A DNA stretch of 64,000 bases, taken from NCBI GenBank assembly GCA_022264855.1, contig JABYQU010000038.1:186001-250000 (forward strand). Reading direction: 5' to 3'. Made by a program: the position numbers and the translations under genes. Numbering within the stretch: position 1 is the first letter of the stretch; every line of letters begins with the position of its first letter. The stretch is from Lenzites betulinus (lineage: Eukaryota > Basidiomycota > Agaricomycetes > Polyporales > Polyporaceae). The notes below the pieces were generated by a model that saw only the letters and a list, made by a program, of their open reading frames with translations, did no database searches and was not told where the DNA came from. Shown piece by piece: positions 46,016 through 56,021 of the stretch.

Positions 46016-48415
46016 CTATGAGCGCCTCCTGTGACCACTGCCACCATCCGAATCCCTGTTGCCCCAAGAACGAGACTTGCGCTCGCCTCCGGACTCATCA
46101 CCACCCCATGAGCGAGACTTACGCTCGCCTCCAGACTCGCCGTCCCATGAGCGAGGCTTGCGTTCGCCCCCGGACTCGTCGCCGCCCCATGAGCGGCGCT
46201 CACGGCGGAAGGAACCAGACTCGTCCCCGGATTCATCCTTCCACGAGGACCGCCGTTCGCGGCGCACGAAGGAACCGGCATCGGACTCCTCTCCGGACGC
46301 TCCGCCGTCCCGCAGACCAAACGACGGGCGCCGCTGCGGAGGGCGGCTGCCGCCCCAGCGGTCGTTAGACGGACGGCGCTCGCCGTCACGGTCGTTGTCG
46401 CGGCGGTAGCTAGTCGAGCGCGATTTGCGCGATTTGAAGCCGCGGTCGCGGCCTGACGACTCGGTGAACTCGCGGGGGAGGCGTAAGTCCGCTTCCCGAC
46501 CGAGGAGAGCCGCGGCCCAGGCGTGCGCGCCCTCGGCGACGACGCCGCGTTGCACACGGAGCTGCTCGTGGTTGGCGAAGTAGAACGCGAGGGCGGCGAC
46601 CATGGCGGAGCGGACGTCGTCGGCGTCGAGCTTCTCCTGGAGCGCGGTGATGCACTCGTCTATCGTCTCCAGCCGCGCGAGGGCGTTGGGCTGGAGCGGG
46701 GAGCGACGATCGGTCGTGGGGTTCGGGTTGTTATCGTGCGCCTCGACGAGCGTGGCGAGCTCTTCCTTGAGTTGGTTCGTAGTGAGTTCCTTCAGGGGGA
46801 TGTCCCTCAGCTGCCAGGTCAGGAAGCCTAGCTCCCAGGGCATGAGGACGATGTCGGCGCGGCCAGACATGTTGGCACGACCAGTGCGACCGACACGGTG
46901 CACGTAAACATCGCCGCTGGAGGGAATACCGACCTGAATGACGCGCGTAACACCAGGGTAGTCAACGCCGCGGGCAGAAACATCGGAGGTGACCATGACA
47001 GATGCCCCAGAACCTTCTTTGCGGTACCAGTCAGACACCCTGATGCGGCCGTTCATCGACATTTTCGAATGGAGCTCGCCAAAACGCGTCCTGTTACCGG
47101 CGGGGAGAACTTGCGCGCCGACAGAGCTGAGGATGGTGGAGTACAGCTGAACCAGGTTGGTAGTCGGGAGAAAGAGGAGAACCTTAGACTTTCCAGGGTG
47201 CGCGAGCTGATCCTGGGCGATCAAGCGGAGGATGTGGGGAATTTGGTCGTTTACGCTAGGAAGGCCAGTGTAGTACTGGGGAATGGCCAGATGGGTGGGA
47301 GCCGCATTCGCCGGGACACAGTTGATGAACTCATGGTTCTTCGCGAGGGTCTTTTGGGCTATCTGTTGAATACCCTTGGAAACGGTAGCTGAAAACATGA
47401 ATGTCTGGCGTTCCGGGGAGGGCTTGAGAACGTCTACGATGGCCTGAATGTCTTCACGGAAGCCCATGTCCAGCAGAGTATCGGCCTCGTCGAGAATGAA
47501 CTGTGCAAAGGTGGTCAAAACGATATCGAGTCTCCCAAAAAGAGAGGACGTACAGTTTCCGCCGTGCTGAGCGCCTGAGAGAAGCCTGAGTCGTTCTCAA
47601 TGCAGTCGCGCAGACGGCCCGGAGTGGCGACAACGATGTCGCGACGTCCTGTGTTCCATTCGCGCATCTGATGCCGCTTCGACAGACCACCGACGAGAAG
47701 CCTCACTTCGAACCCGTTAAGATGCTTGGTGAGTTTGATAGCTTCATTCGCGATTTGCGTTGCGAGCTCGCGAGTAGGGCTGAGGATGAGTGCACCGACG
47801 TTGTCACGAGCGAACCGTTCCGCAGCGCGGTTGGCAGTCTTAGCGTCCATCTCAGAGTTTTGCTCGTATATGCCCTGTAGTGCCTTTAACCGCGCCTCCA
47901 CTGCCGGAACGAGAAATGCGAGAGTCTTTCCGGTACCGGTACGTGCCTTGACCAAGAGGTCGCGAGGGCCGGTCACATCGTCAGAGTTGTGCGGTGTCAA
48001 GAGCTTAGGCAGGAGAGGGAGAACAGCGGCCTGAACCGGAGACATATGCTTCAGCTTGAAGGGGCCGACCGTGAGGGCACGAAGAACCGGAGGGGAGAGG
48101 ACGTCCTTAAGCGACTCGAATGTAGCCTGGTCTGCGTTGGGCAAAGCCGGCTCCTCTGTCGTCTCCTCAACGTCTCCGTGGTGCCTCTCACCCGGCTCTA
48201 TATGAGTATGACGTGGCTGCTGGTGTGCGGGAAACGCGTGTCCGTGTCTCACTGACGAGACGCGACCTGCGCGAAGAGCTGGACGAACATGAGCGTCGCA
48301 CGAAGTGACGAGTGACAGAAGACGCACCGTGGAGCGCCAGCGCACTGGCTGAACAGCGACATATGCGCGCTGCGGGAAAGAGCGCAAGAGATTTTGACCA
48401 GAGCGAGGCCGCCAT
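46016..48415 (-). CDS. DEAD-box RNA helicase, mitochondrial (Mss116-like)
   Basis: Three exons. The N-terminus (MAASLWSKSLALFPAARICR.. HFVRRSCSSSSSRRSRLV) is Arg/Ser-rich with no acidic residues, a clear mitochondrial leader. Helicase motifs: Q-motif region KHMSPVQAAVLP, I ARTGTGKT, Ia PTRELA, GG, Ib ATPGR, II DEAD, III FSATV, IV KVLLFLPT, V VMVTSDVSARGVD and VI HRVGRTGR. A Mss116-like extension follows (ELTTNQLKEELATLVEAHDNN; AMVAALAFYFANHEQLRV). The tail is a degenerate repeat of DESGGERKSRSWGG units. Such helicases remodel group I/II introns and mitochondrial mRNAs. Intron 1 runs from donor GTGAGA at about 48258 to the acceptor before PGERHHGD. It is complete. Confidence 0.9.
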
Positions 48416-48679
48416 GGTTGGGAGAAAGGACGGTGGTCAGCGTCCGCTCGGGGTTGTGGACAGAGAAGGCCTGATCACCAGCGCTTCCAAAAAAACTCAG
48501 TATGCAGCAAACGCGGCGCCACAATCCAAACACGTCCACACACGGCCTCTGGCAACCTCGCGCGCTCACCCGGCGCTCTCGAAGACTCGAACTACGTCGC
48601 TCTGTTTCTCTCCGCCCTCCCGCACACAACCCATCTCCCGCGTACAGTAGCGGCATACCGCTAGTGCAAATTGGATACC
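48416..48679. promoter_or_regulatory. Divergent promoter of DEAD-box helicase and KH protein
   Basis: 264 bases lie between start codons. I see no strong TATA or known motif. Confidence 0.45.
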
Positions 48680-50292
48680 ATGTCGTCAAAACGCAAATGG
48701 GACCAGGCAGGGCCGGAAGACGCAGAGGGCCCGTCCAAGGCGGTCAAGGTCGAAGACGGCAAGACAGCGTCGGAGGCTGCCGCAGCAGCAGCAGCCATCG
48801 CTGCCAAGATCGCCGCTCAGTTCGCTAGCTCGGGGGGCGCGAGTCTCGGCCCTAAGGACCCTCATGACGGGGAGTTCACAAAAGACATCGATATCAACGA
48901 TGTTAGGAACCGGTACCTCCTCACGAAGGGAGCTACGCAACAACAGGTCAGCTCACTTGCATGTCCGTTTGTAGCTGTGTATGCTTATCACAGCTCTACT
49001 CAGATTCACGAAGAGACAGGTGCATCAGTAAGCACCAAGGGCGTGTGGTATCCCGACCGGTCGAAAGCCACAGAGAGAGATCCACCTCTCTACCTGCATA
49101 TATCCGCGAACAGTCAGGAGATGCTCGACAAAGCCGCTGACAAGGTCAACGAGTTAATCAACACGGATATGGGCTCGTTGGTGGAAGATAAGAGCAGTCG
49201 TGTCAGGGAGAGGGTACGTTCAGATCGCACAGTGGCGGTGGTAGCCTTTTACATGTGCTGACTGTGTCTTTGCAGAGGAAATGGCCGGAGGAGAAAATTC
49301 CCATTGGCATTGATAGTATCAGAAACTTTAATGTTCGTGCGAAGGTGGTCGGGCCCTCGGTACGTTCTTTGTTCCCGTCGCGTGTCACGTTTTCTAACCC
49401 GCGGACATGTAGGGTATGTTCGTCAAGTACATTCAGCAGGAGACGGGTACTCGTGTTCAAATCAAGGGCCAGGGCTCGGGCTTCGTCGACCAGGAGACGG
49501 GCCATGAGCACGACGAGCCCATGTTCATTCACGTTACGTATGTGCCATTCCCATCCCTATCCGGATCTCTCACTGACGGCGTTATAACAGCGGCCCGGAC
49601 GAGCAACAGGTTCAGCGTGCGAAAGCGCTCACTGAAGATTTGCTCGAGGTCGTGCGAGGGGAACACGCGAAAATGAAGACGGTCCTGCAGCAGCAGCAAA
49701 TGGAGCTCCACCAAGCACAAGTCCAGTACGCTGCCTACAGTGCTTACGGTGTATGTATGCTCCGCTCATGTCTCGGTCCTTCGTGCCAGTCTGATGCGGC
49801 ATTCAAGTTGCCTCTGCACGATTTTGGTCTGTATCTTCGTGTGGTGTTCTCGCTCACACGCTTGTATTTAGGGATACGCGCCTCCACCTCCGGGTAGCGC
49901 ACCTCCGCCACCACCACCTGGTGAACAGCCGCCGCCACCCCCAGATGGTAGCACCCCTGCGGCCCCTGGCGCTTCTGCTCCCACAAGTGGGCAGGCCGGC
50001 GCAGCACCTGCTGCGAGCGACTGGGACGCCTACGCCGCCTATTGGTCAGTTCGCATCTTGCCTTTCGCTCGTCGCCATCCTCACAGACATGATCTGCAGG
50101 TCCGCTTATGGTTACGATGTCAACTCGCCGCAGTTCAAGGAGTGGCAGGCCCAGCAAGCCCAGCAATATGCTCAGTACTACGCACAGGCAGGTTATACCG
50201 CTGGGACTGCTGATCCCTCTGGGGCTGCACCTCAACCGGGGTCTGCTCCTCCCCCGAGCGACCCTGCTCCTCCACCGCCGCCTCCTGCGTAA
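48680..50292 (+). CDS. KH-domain RNA-binding protein, KHDC4/BLOM7-like
   Basis: About seven exons from MSSKRKWDQAGPEDAEGPSK. A poly-Ala helix (AAAAAAAIAAKIAAQFA) and KDIDINDVRNRYLLTKG precede two KH-like regions. The first carries GASVSTKGVWYPDR and LYLHISANSQEMLDKAADKVNELI. The second carries IPIGIDSIRNFNVRAKVVGPSGMFVKYIQQETGTRVQIKGQGSGF (GxxG-type loop VGPSG), then GPDEQQVQRAKALTEDLLEVV. The C-terminus is Pro-, Ala- and Gln-rich with PPPPPP runs and YAQYYAQAGY. This order matches metazoan KHDC4 (KIAA0907), a splicing-linked factor that binds RNA and SNRPB. A splicing role here is inferred. It is complete, ending PPPPPPA. Confidence 0.82.
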
Positions 50293-50877
50293 TCGGTTGC
50301 TCCGATGTTGTGTATCTACTGGTTGGTATATGTTGCGATGTACTGTAATGCCAGAGTCTCTGAGCAGGTGGCACCGTATGAACTCCATGCCTCTTCCCCG
50401 TTGCGCCGATATAATAAATGCATACATATCTCGCGCGGTGTCTTTTCAATCATGTGAGCGCCAGGGCATGCCGATTTAGACGCTCGTCTATTTGCAAGGA
50501 AGTTGGCGTACGTCCGCGCCTCGTCCGCGCCTCTGGCCTCAGATCTACCACCTGCTTTCGAAGTTGCGAAATATCGGCTGGTAACTCCTCCCCGTGGTAA
50601 GTCAAGACAGCAGAGTGATGTATGTTACGAATCGCTGGAACTCTGGGTACTAGGCTTCCGAATCCGTCACAGTACTTGGCGAGGAACAGTACTAGCTCGT
50701 CATGAATGTCAGGAAAAGGCTATTGTGAGTACAATGCAAATCCCAGGGAACGCTGATCTCTAAAGGGCTCCACAACTGGTCAGAGACGAAACTAGCACAC
50801 GAGCGCAGAGTCTCCCAGAGGCGCCACCCAGAATCAATAAGCATCAAGTTGAAGAGAGCCCTGCTCCGGACGAGACC
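50293..50877. other. Intergenic, no gene seen
   Basis: 585 bases follow the KH gene. The first part should be its 3' UTR. No frame with conservation or RNA gene was seen. Confidence 0.5.
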
Positions 50878-51770
50878 GTGGATCCCATCCCAGAGACTTC
50901 CGCCCTCATCAGCCCTCTCTACGGCCTTCCGCCGCCCTCACTCGAGCCCGCTACTCTCGATGATGTATTGAACGACCGGACATCCCTCGAACGGTCACAG
51001 ATTGCTCTCGCGCCGATGGAATGGCTGGCCCTCGCGTCCATGTGGAATGCATGTCTCCCCGTTAACAAGCTCCCGGTCGAAATTCTCGTCGAAATCATCC
51101 AGTATGTTCCGGACCGGCCGTTCATGCACAGTGACCGCGTCAACAGCCCTGACTGGGCTCTCCTGGGGCCGGTGTGTCGCCATTGGCGCAGCGTCCTCCT
51201 CACACATGCTTGCTTCTGGCGCACAATCTTGGTTCGAAAACATCCACACTAGCTTCAGCTTGCGGTAACGCGATTTAAAGAAGCTTTCCTAGAGCTGATA
51301 GTTGAACACGTGTTTGCCGCGGCCTCCGTCGATGTCTTAACCTATCGCGACGGGATCTGGTCATTCAAGGTGTCAATGAACTCGGAACGCGATTGGGGAA
51401 GAGATGTCCGCGCTTTACTCTCAATTATTGATGTCCTGTCTCCCTCTCTTCGGCGCTTGGAAATCCTTTCGGCTGTGATAGGCAGGACACCCACCGATCG
51501 ATTCATTCTAAATTTCGACAATCACCCCGAGGCGACATACCTGGACTCTTACAGGTTGATGTGCCGTGGTCATCCCATCTCATCTCCCAACTCACAACCT
51601 TGCATCTGAGAGGGTGCTTCATCTATCCCTCCCTGATATCCTATGACGAATTTCTTGATGTGCTCGAGCATGGTCGGCAGCTGGATGATCTCGTCCGCTT
51701 TCTACGTCTAGTCTTACACTTGGGCTTACAAACGTCGGCGCAGGCCATGATGAGCAAACGGGGCTGTGAC
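50878..51770 (+). pseudogene. F-box-protein relic
   Basis: The frame carries LPVNKLPVEILVEIIQYVPDRP, then ALLGPVCRHWRSVLLTHACFWRTI, which is the F-box layout of basidiomycete F-box-like proteins (LPxEIL..I; CxxWRxxxL..FW). No ATG opens this frame after the in-frame stop near 50761, so it would have to start at the internal Met at 51018. A TAG at 51250-51252 interrupts it. The same frame then continues with FKEAFLELIVEHVF.. to 51609, and the later leucine-repeat part (LTTLHLRGCFIYPSL) is in another frame from about 51560. Missing start, stop and frameshift together suggest a decayed gene. Unusual splicing is the alternative. Confidence 0.6.
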
Positions 51771-52557
51771 ACTAGTACTAGTTCTAACCGCCCTTTCGTA
51801 AGGTCGAGGTTACAAGTTACAACTACTTTCAAAATGGCCCAGCCTGAATTGTATGAGTCGCTGCCGGATCAAGAAGAAAGCGGTGCCTGTATCGAACCTC
51901 CGCGCACAACTTTGAACTCAGTTATTACACAAGTTACTTTTTCGGCAAGGCCATAACCATTGAGAAGCAGCTACGAGCGAGGCCTGAGTGAGGCCGCTGA
52001 GCTGTGATAGATGGATTGCCGACGTGTATACCCCATCCCCAGCACGCGGGAGCCCGCACAGTGTAGTGTAGCTTAATGTGAGATGGGCTGCGCAGTACAG
52101 AATGCATGGGTTTCTCATCCATGTCAGTGGTCGCGTTGGTGCTGAAGTTGAGTTTGCCGAGATCATTCAAAGTCGCGTCGAGTGTGCGACGTCGCGCAGT
52201 TAGCGGTCCACCAGCGTGCGATCTAAGCGGGGGAGCAGGAGATCGTCCGCAGGCAAGTGGCGGGCCTGAGAGCGATGCCGTTAGATATCTCCCGCGCCTC
52301 CCGTATGGGGTTGTGGTCCCTCTGCTTCTCCCAGAACAGAGGGCTCGGATGAGAGACGGCGTGGGCTGTACAAATTCACTCGTTCAGGCTTCCTTGGACA
52401 CGGCTGCGGGTCTCGGACGCTTCACTCTCCGCAGGGCTCTGCCGGAGAGCCCCGCTTATATTGTTCCCACACTGTGCCTCCCAGTACTAAACGCAGAGAC
52501 ACCTCTGCTCGCCCCGACACACTCCCCTCCTTCCCCTCCCCCACACTACACACCAGG
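51771..52557. other. Intergenic, no gene seen
   Basis: The stretch lies between the F-box relic and the SDR gene. Its last 200 bases are C/T-rich on the plus strand, as is common just upstream of fungal start codons. No conserved frame was seen. Confidence 0.45.
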
Positions 52558-54282
52558 ATGGAGCACACCCTCTGGACAGCGCTAGCCGTTGTGCTCCCCG
52601 TCCTGCTGTATTTCTACGTTCGCGCGAACGACGCGAAGCTCACCCGGCTCCCGCCACAGGCAACCGCCTACTCCCCCCGCCGCTGGACAGTGGAGGAACT
52701 CGAGCGGACGGCAAGCTCTCCCGCTATCGGAGGGGAATCACCATCGCTCTTTTCGCCCGAAGAGCTGCCTCCGAAGACGGGGAGGAGGTACATTGTTATC
52801 GGCGGGGTGAGTGTTCGTTTCGCGTGCGCTCCGTCCGCTGTCATCCCAGCCTTCGCTTTCCTCGACATCCGCCTTCTCTGCCTCTGATAACCATCGGAAT
52901 GGCCTGCTCATCCACTTCGGCAGGCTGGCTTCCTTGGCGGGTGGATCGTGCTCCATCTCATCGCGCGAGGGGAAGACCCGCGCCGAATCCGTATCCTGGA
53001 CGTCCGCCGGCCATCCCGCCAAGATATGCTCGAGGGCCCCCCGACAGAGGTCGACTTCTGCCAGGTCGACGTCACGAACGCGGGCGCCGTGGAGGCCGCG
53101 TTCCGCAAACCATGGACAGACAACGTCCCCGAGGGCGATTCGGAGCCGGAGCTCACCGTGTTCCACACCGCCGCGATCATCCGCTTCTACGAGCGGCACC
53201 CCGCCCTGCAGGTGTACTCAGACCGCGTCAACGTGCAGGGGACGCGCAACGTGATCGAGGCTGCGCGCAAGGTCGGCGCGTCCGCGCTCGTCTATACCTC
53301 TTCGGGCTCCGTCGCCGTGCGCCGCTCGCGCTTCTGGCTCTGGCCGTGGGAGCGCGAGCCCGCGCACTTCGTGCAGGTCATCGGCGACGACGACGCGCAG
53401 GTCCCCGCGCGCCACGCGCACTTCTTCTCCAACTACGCCGTCTCGAAGCGCAAGGCGGAGGTCCTCGTGCGCAGCGCGGACGGGCTCTCCTCAGGCGCGG
53501 CAGGCGGTGTCCTCCGCACGGGCTGCATCCGCCCCGGGAACGCGATCTACGGCACGGGCGGGGACCTGCTCGTCGCCGCGTACCTCATCCGCAAAGCGAA
53601 CATGACATGGATCGCGAACTCGCTCCAGTCCTTCTGCTACGTCGAGAACTGCTCCGTCGCGCACCTCTGCTACGAGCAGCGCCTCGTCGAGCTCGCGCAG
53701 CCGCAGCCTTGCGACGCGCCCGTGCGTCCTGACGTTGGCGGCCAGGCGTTCTGCGTCGCGGACGCGGGCCCCGCGCCGACGTACGGCGAGGTGAACCGCG
53801 CAATGACGTACCTCACCAAGGGCGAATGTACGTTCCAGGACCTGTCCCCGACCGCGATGCTCGGGCTCGCGACGCTCGTCGAGGCGTGCTACCTCTTCCG
53901 CCACGCGCTCCTCCGCGCGCCCGCGCCGCTCTCCGCCCTTGCGAAGCTCGTCCCCGCGCTCGGCGGCGACATCGTGTTCCTCCAGCCGTCGATGTGGGCG
54001 CTCACGCAGGTGCACCTTATCTTCGATGATGCGCGTGCGCGTGCAGCGCCTGCCCTTGGGGGGCTGGGGTACAACGGGCGCGTGACGACGCTCGAGGGGA
54101 CGTGCAAGGTGTTTGCGGAGCACACGCGCACGGGTGGCGGGCAGCCGTTGCGAGTCGTGGCGGGGCACGACCTCCCTGACCTCGGGATTGCGCTCGCGCG
54201 GGCGGAGAAGGGCGTGGAGGCGGCGATTGAGAAGCTTGGGGCGTCGCTGGACCAGCCCCGCGTGGCGGAACTGCAGTACTGA
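52558..54282 (+). CDS. Membrane-anchored 3beta-HSD/SDR-family dehydrogenase, Erg26-like
   Basis: Starts MEHTLWTALAVVLPVLLYFYV, a single N-terminal membrane helix. One intron (52807 to about 52926) splits the Rossmann motif: the joined reading is IVIGGAGFLGGWIVLHLI (GxxGxxG). Then come DVRRPSRQDMLEGPPTEVDFCQVDVTN, TVFHTAAIIRFYERHP, VNVQGTRNVIEAARKVG, LVYTSSGSVAV, the catalytic YxxxK in NYAVSKRKAEVLV, RTGCIRPGNAIYGTGGDLL and FCYVENCSVAHL. This is the 3beta-hydroxysteroid dehydrogenase / sterol-4alpha-carboxylate 3-dehydrogenase family. About 535 residues, longer than yeast Erg26 owing to the anchor and a C-terminal lobe. An Erg26 paralogue is likely rather than the core enzyme; the sterol substrate is inferred. 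GC3 is very high, so antisense frames are open too. Confidence 0.85.
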
Positions 54283-56021
54283 GCGTGTGCTAGGCCTGGG
54301 GCTTGCAGGGCTTGGTCGTGGCGGTCCAGAAGGGGTTCAGCAGAGATACCCACCAGCATTGGATATCGAAACGGTGTGGCTTGTATTGGTCGTGTTTTCG
54401 CATCGCTAGAGCTTGTTAGTTTTGTATTTTGCGGTGTCCCCGTGTATTTGTTGCGAGCGTAGCGAGCATTACTGGTGAAGACGATCCGGCCAAACAATGC
54501 CAAACTTATGAAAACATGTGCCGACGGGTGCGCGACGCCCTGTGGTGGCGTGCGCTGATTATGCCGGCAATCCAGAAGCTGACTATATGTGTATCTCGCC
54601 GCGCAAACATAGCTACTGCTCCGCCCTCTAATTAAATCGTCGTTCGTTGAACTGCAGTTCATTGAACGTTACGATTTTCTTCACAGACATTTCGTGGGCG
54701 CTAAACGTCACATGATGCGTGCACGTGACGAGCCTTGTCCGTGGAAGCATAATTGAGGCCTAAAAGTTTGCATAATCGAGGCCGATTTCGAGGGATTTTT
54801 CGGACAAACCCCCATAGGAGTTGCACGGGTCCTGCTACAGCATCTTTCCACGGGAAGCGCTGTATAGAGCGCTACGGCTGACGAGGCGAAGGATAAAAGT
54901 ACTGAGGCTTGGACAGCGCACGTACACGCGGAGGTTTTTGCTCCTGCACGACGGGAACTAGGGCGACGTGCGCAGGCGCTGATATCGATACAAGCGTTGT
55001 TACGAGACGGTTGGAAATGTACGTCAACGTGAGAACGCGAGCGAGCGGCATAGTAGGGTATAATGCCCGAATTATGTCGCCGGGCCAGAGCGGCCACAGA
55101 GGAGTCAGCAGGTGAGCATTTGCACAGTTTGTTCTGCGTACTTAGCCGGACCGAATGGCCTAGGGCTTTGCGCTTTGCCCTCCCGAATAGCAAAAGCAAC
55201 GCTGCTATAAAAAATGGACTCGTAGGGTGTACAACGGACACCAAAACTCAGGTATACATATAAACCTGCTCTAGCGAGCGCCCCTTTCATCTTGGACACA
55301 CTTGCGCAGAATCCAGATACAACTCCGAGGTCTGGGACCTCGAGGGTGGCTTCGGGCCGACCTGCATGTCGCCAGGCACATCATGGATGAGCAAGGCGGG
55401 CCCATACCACTGTTCAGTGCTACATCAGGGAGTAGCATCATGCTCACGACCCTCAACACATTAATCAATGGGTCGCATCATCCCGCGCGTCGTTCCTCGC
55501 GCGTAGCATATATAGGCAAGGCTGGCGATGACGCGTGGCACAGTGGCATAAGGCAAACACGGCTGCTACGCGCGCGAGGAGAGGGCCTACGGGTGAGTAC
55601 TCGAGACTAATGGGAGGGATGGTCGAGTTCAGCAGCCCGATGCCTGGGATTGCAATGATCAGCAAGTACATCTTTCTGTCTAGAATAGAGCATTCTAAAA
55701 TCACGTACATGGTGTTCCTCCTCAAGAATCATGCTTCAAGTAGCGCCTGCATCAGTAGTGTCAACTTCCAATGCACAACAACTTCCAATGCTTCAAGGTA
55801 TATGGCTACATGAAGTACACGCAGACTAGCATCACTGTAGTACCATCACAATCACCCTCATTAACCCAAGCTTCTCTGTACGAACGGTATATACTACCCA
55901 GCACGCGCCGGCAGCAACACACGACTCCGCGTGTCCCGCGCGCAGGTCCGCCGTCTGCCGGCGCACGCCAGGCCAGATCGCTTTCTCTATGTGACTCTTC
56001 ACCCAAGGACCTGAGACAACG
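54283..56021. other. 1.7 kb without a recognised gene
   Basis: The stretch lies between two genes whose stop codons face each other. Frames are short, and none continues across plausible splice sites or shows conservation. No tRNA or terminal repeat was seen. Confidence 0.5.

Noticed and set aside
46018..46409. Two plus-strand Arg/Ser/Pro-rich frames over the helicase tail
   Set aside because: They mirror the repeated tail of the helicase on the other strand and have no start or splice context.
52824..54168. Long open frames in other phases and on the opposite strand of the Erg26-like gene (302 and 225 codons)
   Set aside because: They are Arg/Pro/Ala-rich shadows created by very high GC3 in the real gene, which has the full SDR motif set.
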